Shown: positions 37,759 through 48,561 of the stretch, in pieces
Position numbering within the stretch: position 1 is the stretch's first letter
Layout of the letters: each line of letters begins with the position of its first letter
Source of the DNA: Corynebacterium mustelae
GTDB taxonomy: Bacteria > Actinomycetota > Actinomycetes > Mycobacteriales > Mycobacteriaceae
Assembly (NCBI RefSeq): GCF_001020985.1
Contig: NZ_CP011542.1
Location: 2,356,001-2,420,000 of the forward strand
Length of the DNA: 64,000 bases
Direction of reading: 5' to 3'
Translations under genes and position numbers: made by a program
Notes under the pieces: generated by a model
The model's database searches: none
What the model was told of the DNA's origin: nothing
Seen by the model: the letters and a program-made list of their open reading frames with translations, nothing else

Positions 37759-38408
37759 TATCGAACCGCGATGACTGGGGCACCCGAAATATCAAGTTGT
37801 GCTTCAGGTCGAGACAATGCCGCGGCGAAAGCAACTGCTTTATCGCTATTATTCTCCGGTGCTCCCCAGAAAATGACTCGACCGTCGTGAAGCGCCAATT
37901 CCACCGCAATACTGTCTTTGATGCGAATCTCGGCGATATGGACTTTCATGTCCGGGCCTATTGCTTCAAGAACTCCGATCACCGACCGCAAGAAATTTGC
38001 GTCGTCTTCGGATGCCCCGGTCACAGCAATCGCGCCTTCCGGATGATTTTCAATAACGAACGCCACACCATTGGCATTGATGAGGTGCTCACCATCTTCA
38101 CGCGGCGCATAAAGGATGGCTTCGTGCTCCTGCAATTTCACTTCTACTGTGGAAGGAAGTTTTTTTACCGCTGTTGCCGAGGCAATCCACGGCAATGCAA
38201 CAAGCTGGTTGGCAACCTCATTCGTATCCACCCGGAGTACGTTTTCCCCCACCAGCGGCTGAGTTATAGCTTCTAGTTCCTCCGACGTGGTGTGTACTTG
38301 CCCGGACACGTCTACTTTCTTCACCGTTATTACCGGATAAAGCCATAAGGTCAACGCCGCACAGGCAATGATGACGAGCCCGAGAACGGTAATGAGAAAC
38401 TTTTTCAT
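37758..38408 (-). CDS. ftsQ: Cell division protein FtsQ (DivIB)
   Basis: 216 aa, bitopic membrane protein of the divisome. One membrane helix at residues ~3-25 (FLITVLGLVIIACAALTLWL), then the POTRA domain (VKKVDVSGQVHTTSEELEAITQPLVGENVLRVDTNEVANQLVALPWIASATAVKKLPSTVEVKLQEHEAI) and the FtsQ beta domain to the end (SGAPVIAVR). Shorter N-terminus than in mycobacteria. Follows murC after 8 bases, co-transcribed. Confidence 0.95.
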   Translation of the reverse strand: MKKFLITVLGLVIIACAALTLWLYPVITVKKVDVSGQVHTTSEELEAITQPLVGENVLRVDTNEVANQLVALPWIASATAVKKLPSTVEVKLQEHEAILYAPREDGEHLINANGVAFVIENHPEGAIAVTGASEDDANFLRSVIGVLEAIGPDMKVHIAEIRIKDSIAVELALHDGRVIFWGAPENNSDKAVAFAAALSRPEAQLDISGAPVIAVR

Positions 38409-38416
38409 AGCTGCCC

Positions 38417-39865
38417 TTAGTCAACCGACTGATTTTCGTTCCGTAATTGCAACAGAATTTCGTCGGCAAGCATCGTAACAGAACCTGCCCCCATAGTAAT
38501 CACCATATCCTGTGGCTGGGCAATGTCAGCGATAGCTGCCGGTACCCGAGAAAAATTCGGTTCAAATAGTGCAGGCTTCGTCATATGCTGCGTGATGATC
38601 CGAGAATCTATCCCCTCAACAGGTTCCTCCCGCGCGCCAAAAATATCGAGAACTACTACGTGATCGGCAAGCGACAGCGCCTTAGCAAATTCAGTTGCGA
38701 ACTCCATTGTGCGGGAATACAGGTGAGGTTGGAAGGCCACTACTACTCGGCCGGAGCCCCGAGCATCAACCTTTTCCCGTGCTGCTGTTAAAACAGCTTC
38801 TACCTCCGTCGGGTGGTGTGCATAATCGTCGTATACTTCCACCCCTGCAAACTGGCCAGTTTCCACGGCCCCGTGGAACTCGAAACGGCGGCGAACACCG
38901 GTGAATTCCGAAACCCCAGAGGCGAGTTTTTGTAACTCGCCACCGGCTTTCACCCCTGCGGTGAGCGCAGCAGCTGCGTTTAGCACCATGTGCATTCCCG
39001 GTATGTGAAGCGTAATTACCACTTCCTTGCCACATACTGTCAGACGCGCAGTGGTGGCATTATCCCCCACCTTTACTTCTTCAACGATTGTGTCCGCTAG
39101 ATCCGGATACTTTGCCGCCGCCTCGGCCGTGCCATAACCTACAACCGTAATGTTGTCTTTCTTTCGTTGCCCCAGTTCAGCTGCATGATCGTCGTCAAGA
39201 CAGACAATTAGACAACCAGAATCGGACACCCGGTCTGCAAAATCGGAGAACACCTGAAAATATGCCTCCGGGGTTTTGAAGAAATCCAGGTGATCTGGCT
39301 CAATGTTGGTAACCACCGCAATATCTGGGCTATATCGCAACAGCGACGCATCAGATTCATCAGCCTCCGCCACAAAACATTCGCCATTTCCCTGGTGAGC
39401 ATTGGTGCCGGCTTTATTCAATTGACCACCAATAGCGAAACTCGGATCCATTCCAGCAGCTTGCATAGCTACCACAGCCATTGAGGTGGTGGAAGTTTTA
39501 CCGTGAGTACCGGCGATGAGCACTTGAGTTGATCCCACCATGAGTTCGCCTAGAAGATCGGAGCGGCGAATCACTGGAATATTGTTCTCAGCTGCTGCAA
39601 CCAATTCCGGATTGTCTTTCGGAATCGCTGCAAACGAAGTCACCACCACGGTTGGCAATTCATCCGAAAGCCGTAGATTCTCGGGCTTATGTCCAATTGC
39701 AATTTTCGCCCCCATTGATCGCAATGCCAAAATCGGACGGGATTCCTTTACGTCAGAGCCGGTAACGACTGCACCGCGACTCAGCAGAATTCGGGCCACT
39801 CCCGACATTCCTGCCCCGCCGATACCGATTAAATGAACACGGGAAAGATCATAAGTGTTGGTCAT
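38417..39865 (-). CDS. murC: UDP-N-acetylmuramate-L-alanine ligase
   Basis: 482 aa from ATG 39865 ([22 protein letters not shown]); a longer frame to 39892 adds nine unlike residues. Adds L-Ala to UDP-MurNAc in the cytoplasm. Rossmann motif [18 protein letters not shown] loop [20 protein letters not shown] and [10 protein letters not shown] of the Mur ligase centre, and [10 protein letters not shown]. About 100 bases separate it from murG. Confidence 0.97.
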   Translation of the reverse strand: MTNTYDLSRVHLIGIGGAGMSGVARILLSRGAVVTGSDVKESRPILALRSMGAKIAIGHKPENLRLSDELPTVVVTSFAAIPKDNPELVAAAENNIPVIRRSDLLGELMVGSTQVLIAGTHGKTSTTSMAVVAMQAAGMDPSFAIGGQLNKAGTNAHQGNGECFVAEADESDASLLRYSPDIAVVTNIEPDHLDFFKTPEAYFQVFSDFADRVSDSGCLIVCLDDDHAAELGQRKKDNITVVGYGTAEAAAKYPDLADTIVEEVKVGDNATTARLTVCGKEVVITLHIPGMHMVLNAAAALTAGVKAGGELQKLASGVSEFTGVRRRFEFHGAVETGQFAGVEVYDDYAHHPTEVEAVLTAAREKVDARGSGRVVVAFQPHLYSRTMEFATEFAKALSLADHVVVLDIFGAREEPVEGIDSRIITQHMTKPALFEPNFSRVPAAIADIAQPQDMVITMGAGSVTMLADEILLQLRNENQSVD

Positions 39866-39966
39866 GGGAAACGATGTGTTCCTTTCATACATATGTCACG
39901 GTCTAAGGTGACGTGTTCATATTGGCCAGGTCGACAAACTGCCGTGAAATAGGGTCGCAGCCTAGG

Positions 39967-41040
39967 CTATGTAGCGGTAATTTCTTCCACAATATCTGCT
40001 ATCACCTCGGCAGCATTGCGCTCAGTGGCGGAGATCGCAGCCTGTTTCATTGTCGCCAATTCTGCTTCGTCTCCCAAAAGATTTGACACGACATGCAGGA
40101 ATCTGGCCTCAATCTCAGCGTCGTTAATCAACAACGCTGCACCTTTATCCACTACATCTTTCGCATTCAATCCCTGTTCACCATTTCCATGTGGCAACGG
40201 CACATAAACGGCTGGCAATCCCGCTGCGGTGACTTCCGCCACCGTCATTGCGCCAGAGCGGCACACAATCAGATCCGCCGCGGCGTAAGCTGCGGCCATA
40301 TCTTCGATATACGGCACCGCACAGTGATGTTCGCGCGGTGTAGGCGGCTCATTCTTTGCTCCAAACGCATGCAGAATCTGAAAACCGGAAGCCACCAGAT
40401 CCGCGGCGGCGTTGTCCACCGCCGCGTTTAGCGACGCTGCCCCTTGCGAACCGCCTGTAACAAACACAGTTTTGCGGTTAGGATCTAACCCCCAGTTGGC
40501 TAAAGCGCGTTCGCGGGTTTCGGTGCTTTGGGCAGCTTCACTTATCGACGCCCGAATCGGAATCCCCACAACTCGTCCCGACATACCAGAGTTCTTCACT
40601 GCGTTAAGCCCCAAGCCACCGAGTTTCACCCCGAGCTTGTTTGCCATCCCGGCCCGGGCATTGGCTTCGTGAACGATAAAAGGAATCCCGCTCATCTTCG
40701 CAGCTATATATCCAGGAGCCGCGACATACCCACCGAAACCTATGAGAATATCCGCATCAAAGTCTTTTAAAATTTTACGGGTTTGAGCGATGCACTTAAT
40801 AAGACGAAACGGCAGCTTAAACAGATCGCCGTTGATGTTACGGGGAACGGGAACCGGGTTAATAAGTTTCAACTCAAAACCGCGGGCTGGAACGAGACGG
40901 GTTTCCAAACCTCGCTGAGTTCCCAATGCAATCACATTACTGCCGCGTTGCTTTAGCACGCTTGCGACCGCAAGTGCTGGTTCAATGTGGCCTGCGGTAC
41001 CACCACCGGCAACGACAACGTTTAGGTATGTCTTTGTCAT
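39967..41040 (-). CDS. murG: UDP-GlcNAc:lipid I N-acetylglucosaminyltransferase
   Basis: 357 aa, GT28 enzyme making lipid II at the inner membrane face. N-terminal glycine loop GGGTAGHIEPALAVA, acceptor region GFGGYVAAPGYIAAK and HEANARAGMANK, second glycine loop VTGGSQGAASLN, and the C-terminal donor site with CRSGAMTVAEVTAAGLPAVYVPLPHGNGEQGLNA. ATG preceded by AGAAG. Separated from ftsW by 160 bases that show no gene. Confidence 0.97.
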   Translation of the reverse strand: MTKTYLNVVVAGGGTAGHIEPALAVASVLKQRGSNVIALGTQRGLETRLVPARGFELKLINPVPVPRNINGDLFKLPFRLIKCIAQTRKILKDFDADILIGFGGYVAAPGYIAAKMSGIPFIVHEANARAGMANKLGVKLGGLGLNAVKNSGMSGRVVGIPIRASISEAAQSTETRERALANWGLDPNRKTVFVTGGSQGAASLNAAVDNAAADLVASGFQILHAFGAKNEPPTPREHHCAVPYIEDMAAAYAAADLIVCRSGAMTVAEVTAAGLPAVYVPLPHGNGEQGLNAKDVVDKGAALLINDAEIEARFLHVVSNLLGDEAELATMKQAAISATERNAAEVIADIVEEITAT

Positions 41041-41200
41041 GTCTTCTATTGTTCCCGTTCAAATGAGTATATTCAGGAAGTTGAAAACTTCTTCATCTAG
41101 CTCACCGTAAAACTTCACGCACGAGCACCAAAACGAACGATACTCCACCAACACCCACCAAAGCTATTAGCGCATTGCATCACGCTCACCCACGCGGTGG

Positions 41201-42808
41201 CTACCGCTGTCGATATGGCCGGGAGTTTCGGTAGCTTCCGTCGCGGATTCCATCCCGGTACGGCTGCGACTCCGGCATTGTACGAGATCTGCTACGATAG
41301 GTCGCTCCGCGTTCCGAAATAGGTTGCCGCAGCGTCTGACCCCCGCGTCGCGATCTGGTGCGTTGGGTATCCATGCGCTGTGCTGCATTACGTACGGGGA
41401 CTTCTCGGATCCGTTGGTCACGTACACCTGGACGCTTCAAGCGGCGAGGTTCCGGTTCCATATAGCCCATTCCTTCGCCGTTGCGGGGGTAGCTGTTCTT
41501 ACCGCGACGCTGTGGGGTGTCTAGCCCCTTGAGGGTTGGCTCTGGCAGCCGAAGCAAGTTTTCGAAGGTTGGCTTTCCGTAATTTGCCATCGCGGAAATT
41601 GTCTCTGGTTCGTGTCGTGCGCAATTGGCTAGAAGCCCCATAGCCGCCAAGGTGATCACCGCCGAGGTGCCACCAGCGGAAATTAGTGGCAGCTGAATAC
41701 CAGTGACTGGGAGCAACCCGATAACGTATCCGATATTGACGAATGCCTGTGCCACGACACCTGCGGTCAAGGTAGCTGCTAAGAGAGAAAGAAACTGATT
41801 AGAGGTTTTCATCGCGATTCTAAAACCGATAAAACCTAGCCAACCAAATAACGCGATAAAAAGTATGCCTCCGACGAGCCCTAGCTCTTCACCGATAATG
41901 GCGAAAATAAAGTCGTTTTTGGCTTCGGGAAGATAGAACCACTTGGCGCGCGACTGCCCAACCCCAACCCCGGTCAGCCCACCGTCGGCAAGCGAAAGGA
42001 AGCCCTGATAGGACTGGAATGCGGCATCTTTCGATTCCTCAAAATGCCCAAACAGCGCATCGAAATATACTTCGAAGCGTTTACCACGGAACCCGCCCGA
42101 TAGTGCCAGAACGACGACACCCAACAATGCAGTACCGCCGAAAGCCATGAGAAGCTTTCCGTTGATGCCTGCGAAAAATAAGATCGCAAAAACCACGGAC
42201 AAAAACGTCAATGCCATACCGATGTCTTGCTCAAGAATGATGAGCACACACATGAAGGTCGCAACACCAATAAAATTAAAGTACCGAGTGCCAGGCGCGA
42301 AACCGGTAAATTTATGTCCAGCCAGGTAATGTGCGCCCCAAACGGCGATGGCAACTTTGGCAATTTCGGAGGGTTGCAGGCTAAAAAATCCAAGGTTAAG
42401 CCACGATTGTGAACCTTTTGATTCCAAACCAGTACCAATGCCTGGAATCAACACCGCGATAAGGAGAATAAAGGCCACAGTTAATAGAACCCCGGAGAAT
42501 CGTCTAACCCACTTGATGGGCATACGCAGTGCCAACCACATGGTGACAAAGCCCAAAACAACCATGATGCTTTGCCGTAGAGTGGTGGCCCACACTCGCT
42601 GTCCGTCAGCAACGGAGGTAGACATCGACGCGCTCATCACCATGGCAACGCCGAAGAATGCTAGGAGTAACACGACCAACATAATGTTGAAGTAATCGAA
42701 GTACGGTCGCCGGAAAATGTCTTCACGGCGACGCCGGAGCGCTTCCCACAATGTGGGGTTTGCTGATCCGGAGCCGCGCTGGCCTGCGGTTTGTGCCGGT
42801 GCGGTCAT
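41201..42808 (-). CDS. ftsW: Septal peptidoglycan glycosyltransferase FtsW
   Basis: 535 aa from ATG 42808 (MTAPAQTAGQRG), with AGAGGT five bases upstream; the frame to 42892 runs into murD. SEDS-family polymerase of lipid II with ten or so membrane helices from ~residue 45 to ~410, including GSQSWLNLGFFSLQPSEIAKVAI, the region with the catalytic Asp (AKNDFIFAIIGEELGLVGG) and GIQLPLISAGGTSAVITLA. The last ~115 residues form a very Arg-rich cytoplasmic tail (RRLKRPGVRDQRIREVP, RTRSRRGGQTLRQ), likely a partner-binding region. Confidence 0.95.
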   Translation of the reverse strand: MTAPAQTAGQRGSGSANPTLWEALRRRREDIFRRPYFDYFNIMLVVLLLAFFGVAMVMSASMSTSVADGQRVWATTLRQSIMVVLGFVTMWLALRMPIKWVRRFSGVLLTVAFILLIAVLIPGIGTGLESKGSQSWLNLGFFSLQPSEIAKVAIAVWGAHYLAGHKFTGFAPGTRYFNFIGVATFMCVLIILEQDIGMALTFLSVVFAILFFAGINGKLLMAFGGTALLGVVVLALSGGFRGKRFEVYFDALFGHFEESKDAAFQSYQGFLSLADGGLTGVGVGQSRAKWFYLPEAKNDFIFAIIGEELGLVGGILFIALFGWLGFIGFRIAMKTSNQFLSLLAATLTAGVVAQAFVNIGYVIGLLPVTGIQLPLISAGGTSAVITLAAMGLLANCARHEPETISAMANYGKPTFENLLRLPEPTLKGLDTPQRRGKNSYPRNGEGMGYMEPEPRRLKRPGVRDQRIREVPVRNAAQRMDTQRTRSRRGGQTLRQPISERGATYRSRSRTMPESQPYRDGIRDGSYRNSRPYRQR

Positions 42809-42839
42809 GATTACCTCTACTTTATAAACATCGTGGCAA

Positions 42840-44324
42840 TTACTGGGGTTCTCCTTCGTGCCCATCAGTAACATGAGCACCAAGATGCTCACTAATATAC
42901 TGGGTAAACAAGTTTCCGCGGTGCGCCATACCGGAATACATGTCTAAAGATGCTGCGGCGGGGGCTAAAACAATCGCGTCACCCGATTCAGCTTGCGTTA
43001 CCGCCCACGCACACACCGCCGACATTGCCTCCTCCGGGTCCGTTGCATCAGTGACGAACACTTCCACGCCAGGTGCTAGCTTTTCGACGGCTGCAGCGAT
43101 CACCTCGCGATCAGCCCCAAGCACCGCCACCGCCTTCAGACGCTTCGCATGTGTGGCAATCAACTCAGAAACATCTGCGTCTTTGAGCTGACCACCAGCA
43201 ATCCACACGATGGATTCATATCCAGACAACGCGGAATCTGCAGCATGCGGATTCGTAGCTTTGGAATTATCAACCGCCACTATTCCGTCTTTCTCCGCAA
43301 CAACTTGGCCCCGATGTCCTGCCACTTCAAATGTTGCCAAGGCGGCAGATACCTGAGCCGCACTGACACCTACCGCACGTGCCGCGCCAGCTGCCGCAAG
43401 AGCATCGTAAATTCCGGCAGTTCCGGGCGGTTGGATTCCGTCCGCTTCAGCCAGAACGACTTCCGATTCACCGGTTAGCTCATCGCCGTCAACGACCATG
43501 CCGGTTGCGTCGACAAGCTTTCCCTCCCGGATACCTAATTGCCCCGGCATCGGTTCCGCCAAGCTAAAACCAACAATGTTCTCTGTTGTTTCCAATCCAG
43601 CTACTTGCTCCATTACCAGCGGATCATCCGCACCAACAACAGCAATTGGTGCTTTGAGAACCTTGGCTTTAGCCGCTGCATATTCAGCCATCGACCCGTG
43701 CCAGTCGATATGATCTTCGGCCAAGTTCAGCAGGATTCCCACTTCTGGCACTAAATCCTTAGACCAATGCAGTTGGAAACTCGACATTTCCACTACCAAG
43801 ACATCCGCTCGATCAGCACTAGTGAGCGCATCGGCAACGGAAACACCAATGTTTCCCACCGCTACGGCAGCTGCACCTGCTTCAACAAGCATGGCGGCAA
43901 GCATAGCGGTTGCTGTGGTCTTACCATTCGTACCGGTAACCACCAACCAACTGCGGCTTGGCCCAAAAACTTTAGCTTGATCAAGTAGATAACAAACCTC
44001 AACGTCGCCTACGACTTCAAGGCCAGCTTCGGCAGCTGCGACCAGTAACTTAGCCGTTGGCGGCCACCCTGGTGACGTAACAACGCAGCTATAGGTGCCC
44101 AATCGTTCCTGTGCCTGTGCAACAGAAATCCCGACAGCCCCAGTGGCCTCGGCCGCCTCGGCGACAGCAGTTTCGTTTTCGTCAGTAATCTCCACACTCA
44201 CGCCGAGATCAGTAAGCAGTTGGGCTATTCCCCGCCCCGAGATTCCAGCACCGGTTACTAGCACCGGACCAGCAAGAATAAGTGGCAACTCTGCTGTGGC
44301 AGTCTCAGTAGTTTCGGTAGCCAT
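42840..44324 (-). CDS. murD: UDP-N-acetylmuramoyl-L-alanine:D-glutamate ligase
   Basis: 494 aa, third Mur ligase, adds D-Glu. N-terminal UDP-binding loop VTGAGISGRGIAQLL, ATP loop VVTGTNGKTTATAM, central NLAEDHIDWHGSM, VDNSKATNPHAA and the C-terminal LAPAAASLDMYSGMAHRGN. GGAGGT precedes the ATG at 44324. Starts three bases after mraY. Contains a reverse copy of the 11-mer motif (43079-43089), read here as VEKL. Confidence 0.97.
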   Translation of the reverse strand: MATETTETATAELPLILAGPVLVTGAGISGRGIAQLLTDLGVSVEITDENETAVAEAAEATGAVGISVAQAQERLGTYSCVVTSPGWPPTAKLLVAAAEAGLEVVGDVEVCYLLDQAKVFGPSRSWLVVTGTNGKTTATAMLAAMLVEAGAAAVAVGNIGVSVADALTSADRADVLVVEMSSFQLHWSKDLVPEVGILLNLAEDHIDWHGSMAEYAAAKAKVLKAPIAVVGADDPLVMEQVAGLETTENIVGFSLAEPMPGQLGIREGKLVDATGMVVDGDELTGESEVVLAEADGIQPPGTAGIYDALAAAGAARAVGVSAAQVSAALATFEVAGHRGQVVAEKDGIVAVDNSKATNPHAADSALSGYESIVWIAGGQLKDADVSELIATHAKRLKAVAVLGADREVIAAAVEKLAPGVEVFVTDATDPEEAMSAVCAWAVTQAESGDAIVLAPAAASLDMYSGMAHRGNLFTQYISEHLGAHVTDGHEGEPQ

Positions 44325-44327
44325 GTG

Positions 44328-45428
44328 TTAAATACCTCCCAGCGACAGCCACTCACCGTAGAAAATAGCTGCGCCAAATAGTGCGGCAACGGAAGCAATC
44401 AGCCAGAACCGAATCACCACTGTGGTTTCAGCCCAGCCGCCGTTTTCGAAATGGTGATGGAACGGCGCCATCCGGAAAATACGAATTTTACGGGTCCGAT
44501 AGCCGACCACCTGGATCACAACCGAGGCTGCTTCGATAACGAACAATGCCCCGACAACAATCATCAGCAATTCGGTGCGGGACGCGACCGAAATACCAGC
44601 TACCAATCCGCCGAGGGCAAGTGACCCCGTATCACCCATAAAAATCTTGGCAGGGGCAGCGTTCCACCAAAGGAAACCCAAACAAGCCCCTAGGCCAGCT
44701 GCTGCCAAAACCGCCAGGTCCAATGGGTCACGAACGTCGTAACAACCGGGGGCTGCGGTATCGGCACAAGAATTACGGAATTGCCAGAACGTAATCGCGG
44801 CATATGCACCCATAACGATTGCGGTTGCACCAGAGGCCAAACCATCAAGGCCGTCGGTTAAGTTGACCGCGTTACTCCAGGCGGAAATTAAGATGTACAT
44901 GAATGCCAGGAACACGATGATTCCAAGAATGCCGCCGCCGAATGCGATGTCTACGGTATCCAGATCCCGCAAAAAACTAAGATGCGTTGACCCTGGCGTT
45001 AAGCCGTCTTCGTTGGGAAACAGCAGGATTAAAATACCAAAAGCCAATGATGCGGCTAATTGACCCGCCAGCTTAGCCCGCTTGTTTAGCCCCAGATTCC
45101 GGCCAAGGTACAGCTTGATAAAATCATCCGCAAAGCCTAAACCGCCCAACACCAATGTGAGGCCTAAAACCAGAAGGCCCGAGGCGGTAAAACCACCAAC
45201 ATCGGTGATTTCTCCGTAAGTCGCGGTGGTCACGTAGGCCACGGTGATACCAGCCAGAATCGCAATTCCACCCATCGTCGGAGTACCGCGTTTACGCAGG
45301 TGCGATTTCGGCCCTTCTTCCCGAATCTCTTGTCCTATTCCCACCGCGCTGAACTTTCGGATCAACCACGGAGTAATAAAAATGGACACCAGTAGACCAA
45401 TGGCCCCGGCGAGAATCATCTGGGTCAT
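44328..45428 (-). CDS. mraY: Phospho-N-acetylmuramoyl-pentapeptide transferase
   Basis: 366 aa, polytopic enzyme making lipid I on undecaprenyl phosphate. About ten membrane helices. Signature blocks: [31 protein letters not shown] with the Asp pair, [38 protein letters not shown] and [23 protein letters not shown] precedes the ATG. Three bases after murF, tightly co-transcribed. Confidence 0.98.
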   Translation of the reverse strand: MTQMILAGAIGLLVSIFITPWLIRKFSAVGIGQEIREEGPKSHLRKRGTPTMGGIAILAGITVAYVTTATYGEITDVGGFTASGLLVLGLTLVLGGLGFADDFIKLYLGRNLGLNKRAKLAGQLAASLAFGILILLFPNEDGLTPGSTHLSFLRDLDTVDIAFGGGILGIIVFLAFMYILISAWSNAVNLTDGLDGLASGATAIVMGAYAAITFWQFRNSCADTAAPGCYDVRDPLDLAVLAAAGLGACLGFLWWNAAPAKIFMGDTGSLALGGLVAGISVASRTELLMIVVGALFVIEAASVVIQVVGYRTRKIRIFRMAPFHHHFENGGWAETTVVIRFWLIASVAALFGAAIFYGEWLSLGGI

Positions 45429-45431
45429 TGC

Positions 45432-46985
45432 TTAGTTCTCCTGCTTTCCGTTATTCGCCAAAACTGCTTCAGCGACCTTCCACAGTTGGTAAACATTTGA
45501 TGCCTTTGCCAACACCACGTCAGAAGGCTGCACTTCGTCCAAGACAATCTGCGTGGCTTCATCGCAATGTGCCGCTGCGGTGACTTTCACTCCTAAGTGA
45601 GAGGCCGCAGAAACCATTGCTTCGCTGTTACCATCGTTGCCAACAATTACCAGTTGGTCAATTCCACTTGTTGCCACGACATCAATGAGCTGGCGGTGTT
45701 CCTCGATCGCTTCTTCACCTAACTCCGCCATCGGACCCAAAACCGCGATGGCGCGGGCACCATCACCTTGGTGTTGCTTGGTTTTAGCTAAAACTGCTAA
45801 CCCAGCTCGCATTGATTCTGGATTGGCATTGTAGGCATCGTCGATCACCACCACCCCATCCCCCCGTTGGCGGACATCCATTCGGTGGGCAGAAACTGGA
45901 ACATGTCCTTTGACAGCAGCCACGATGTCAGCACAATCAATTCCGGCAGCCAGTCCCACCGCTACTGCCGCAAGCACGTTGGACACTTGATGCAACCCAG
46001 AAAGCTGAAGTCCAATCTGCTCTGACGAAACATTCCCCTCATCATCGCGTATGTATAGCCGAAACGATGGCCGAGTCAATGCGTCCACTTCGATATCTTC
46101 GGCCCATACACGGGGTGGTTGCTGACCATAGTAACGACCACCTGCCGCTACTGGTTCCGAATCCTGAGAACGATAGTTAGTCGAGTACAGCCAAACGTCT
46201 GCCTGGGTTCGGCTCGACATTGCAGCGACAAGTGCATCGTCACCATTCAAAATCGCGATACCGGATTCAGGTAGCGCTTCAACCAACTCGCCTTTGGCGT
46301 AAGCGATGTTTTCCCGAGAGCCAAATTCGCCAAGATGAGCGGAACCGACATTTAAAACGACGCCGATTACCGGTGGTGCAATCTCTGCCAGTTGTCTTAC
46401 ATGCCCGATACCCCGGGCAGACATCTCTGCCACAAGGAACTTGGTTTCAGGTGTACACCGCAATGCGGTATAGGGGTGACCAATCTCGTTATTAAATGAC
46501 CCAGGTGGCGCGACGGTAGGCCCCGAGCTGCGCAGCACTGTGGCGATAATGTCCTTCGTCGATGTCTTACCTGCCGAGCCAGTAACACCTATAACCTTCA
46601 GTCCTGCCTGCCGTTTGGCGAGATCATCAACAACAAACCGCGCAAGCTTCGCTAATCCCGCTAACACGGCGGCGACTGAACCATCCGCATCGTGTTCCGT
46701 AGCGTAAGAAACCGTGTCACTCGCCATTTTTTCCGCAGGCGGAACGATAACTGCGGGCACTCCCACAGCCCGAGCAGCTAGCACCCCGACTGCCCCGTTG
46801 ATCATTGCTGTTTCAGCGAAGTCGTGGCCATCCACTCGGGCGCCAGGGATAGCAAGGAAAAGATCGCCCGGGTTAACTGCACGTGAGTCGAATTCCACGC
46901 CGCCGGTAACTTCTTCCGCCCCGGAGGCATCGGCAAGCGTCCCACCCACGATATCCGCAATCGTAGCTAGCGTGAGATTAATCAT
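45432..46985 (-). CDS. murF: UDP-MurNAc-tripeptide:D-Ala-D-Ala ligase
   Basis: 517 aa, adds D-Ala-D-Ala to complete the pentapeptide. N-terminal MurF domain (VTGGVEFDSRAVNPGDLFLAIPGARVDGHDF), ATP loop GVTGSAGKTSTKDII, NEIGHPYTAL, NVGSAHLGEFGSRENIA and VIDDAYNANPESM. The start overlaps the murE end by 8 bases. AAGGAAG lies upstream of the ATG. Confidence 0.97.
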   Translation of the reverse strand: MINLTLATIADIVGGTLADASGAEEVTGGVEFDSRAVNPGDLFLAIPGARVDGHDFAETAMINGAVGVLAARAVGVPAVIVPPAEKMASDTVSYATEHDADGSVAAVLAGLAKLARFVVDDLAKRQAGLKVIGVTGSAGKTSTKDIIATVLRSSGPTVAPPGSFNNEIGHPYTALRCTPETKFLVAEMSARGIGHVRQLAEIAPPVIGVVLNVGSAHLGEFGSRENIAYAKGELVEALPESGIAILNGDDALVAAMSSRTQADVWLYSTNYRSQDSEPVAAGGRYYGQQPPRVWAEDIEVDALTRPSFRLYIRDDEGNVSSEQIGLQLSGLHQVSNVLAAVAVGLAAGIDCADIVAAVKGHVPVSAHRMDVRQRGDGVVVIDDAYNANPESMRAGLAVLAKTKQHQGDGARAIAVLGPMAELGEEAIEEHRQLIDVVATSGIDQLVIVGNDGNSEAMVSAASHLGVKVTAAAHCDEATQIVLDEVQPSDVVLAKASNVYQLWKVAEAVLANNGKQEN

Positions 46986-48561
46986 TGTGTTTCACTTCCT
47001 TGCCAAACCGGGTGTTGATTGCGGCTTGAAGTTCTTCCCGGTCATCAAAGTGGTGTTGCACCCCCGCGATGAGTTGTCCAATTTCATGCCCTTTGCCCGC
47101 CACCACAACTACGTCTCCTGGTTGCGCCCACGCAACCGCTGTTTCGATTGCTTTTCGACGGTCCCCTAGCTCGATCACCTCTACCTGGGGATTGGTCTGT
47201 GTTACTTCCGCATCCGCCGTACCGGCTAGAACCGCAGCACGAATGGCTGCCGGATCCTCCGAACGAGGATTATCGTCCGTAATAATGACGAGATCCGCCC
47301 GTTTCGCCGCTTCTTTGCCCATGATCGGCCGTTTTCCGGCATCTCGATCGCCACCAGCGCCAACCACGATCGCAACCCGGCCGGATGTCTGCGCGCGGAC
47401 AGTATCTAATACCGCTGCAATAGCCGCAGGTTTGTGAGCGTAATCAACAATCGCCAAGAATTCTTGTCCACAGTCAATTCGCTGCATTCGCCCTGGAACG
47501 CCAACGTCCGCGATACCCGCGATCACGGCCGCACGATCCGGTACACCGGCAGCATCCGCCAAAGCTACCGCTAGCGCCGCGTTAGCAACATTAAATTTTC
47601 CAGGTAGCGGCACAACAAGCTCAGCTACGCCATGGGAGTTGGCCAGCGAACAAGTTTGAATCCCATTAGCTGCCACCTCAACGTTTTCGGTGCGGTAATC
47701 AGCGTTGTCATAACACGAGGAATCTGGGGTGGTTGCAACAGTCCACACTGCGCTGTCTTCACGCTCGGCGCAGGCGACATCAAACATCTTCCTGCCCCAC
47801 TCATCATCAACACAAATGACTGCTCGATCCGCCCGAATCGGCGAACCTGCGGCGAAAAACATCGCCTTAGCATCAAAGTATTCCGACATGGACGAGTGGA
47901 AATCGAGATGATCCTGCGACAAATTGGTAAAACCGGCCACATCAAAGTCCACGCCTTGAACCCGCCCTAACAAAAGAGCATGGGAGGAAACCTCCATCAC
48001 CACATGGCTTACACCTTCCGCACGCATACGCTCAAATAACGCCTGCAACGTTGGTGCCTCCGGGGTGGTCAAGGAGGTAGGAACCGGTTGACCTGCGATC
48101 CGGGTACCAGTGGTGCCAATCAGCCCTACTTTCAAACCTGCACGCATCAATCCGGCTTCCAACAGGTAACTGGTAGTGGTTTTGCCAGATGTACCAGTAA
48201 TACCGATGACTGTCATGTCTGCGGATGGGTTTCCATACACCTGCGCTGATAGCATCCCGAGGACTTTTCGCACATCAGGTACTTCCAACACCGGTCGGGT
48301 TTCGCCTTCTTCCAACAGAATTAGCCAGCCCGCGTGGTCGGTAAGCACCGCTGCGGAATGAGTGCGAGCCGCGAACTGCGCCCCATGCACTTTCGTTCCA
48401 GGCAGCGCAGCAAACAATCCACCATGTTCTGTATCCGACGAATCTAGACTGACAGAGGTTATCGCCTGCGCCAATAGATCAGTGGGGGCATCGGCTACGC
48501 TTTCTGGCACATGCACAGTGGCGTCGATAAGCGTAGCGAGATCAGAAATCGTTGGTGTCAT
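46978..48561 (-). CDS. murE: UDP-MurNAc-Ala-Glu:meso-diaminopimelate ligase
   Basis: 527 aa. ATP loop GITGTSGKTTTSYLLE, acceptor region TTPEAPTLQALFE, NLSQDHLDFHSSM, and the DNPR motif (TDDNPRSEDP) that is diagnostic of meso-diaminopimelate rather than lysine specificity, consistent with a corynebacterial wall. GGAG precedes the ATG at 48561. A 258-base gap separates it from ftsI and probably holds an internal promoter. Contains a reverse 11-mer copy (47150-47160), read here as RRKA. Confidence 0.97.
   Translation of the reverse strand: MTPTISDLATLIDATVHVPESVADAPTDLLAQAITSVSLDSSDTEHGGLFAALPGTKVHGAQFAARTHSAAVLTDHAGWLILLEEGETRPVLEVPDVRKVLGMLSAQVYGNPSADMTVIGITGTSGKTTTSYLLEAGLMRAGLKVGLIGTTGTRIAGQPVPTSLTTPEAPTLQALFERMRAEGVSHVVMEVSSHALLLGRVQGVDFDVAGFTNLSQDHLDFHSSMSEYFDAKAMFFAAGSPIRADRAVICVDDEWGRKMFDVACAEREDSAVWTVATTPDSSCYDNADYRTENVEVAANGIQTCSLANSHGVAELVVPLPGKFNVANAALAVALADAAGVPDRAAVIAGIADVGVPGRMQRIDCGQEFLAIVDYAHKPAAIAAVLDTVRAQTSGRVAIVVGAGGDRDAGKRPIMGKEAAKRADLVIITDDNPRSEDPAAIRAAVLAGTADAEVTQTNPQVEVIELGDRRKAIETAVAWAQPGDVVVVAGKGHEIGQLIAGVQHHFDDREELQAAINTRFGKEVKHND

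Noticed and set aside
40001-41200. Possible small gene in the murG-ftsW gap
   Set aside because: 160 bases with no start and ribosome binding site combination. The weak GAAGTT hairpin near 41077 is too short to call.
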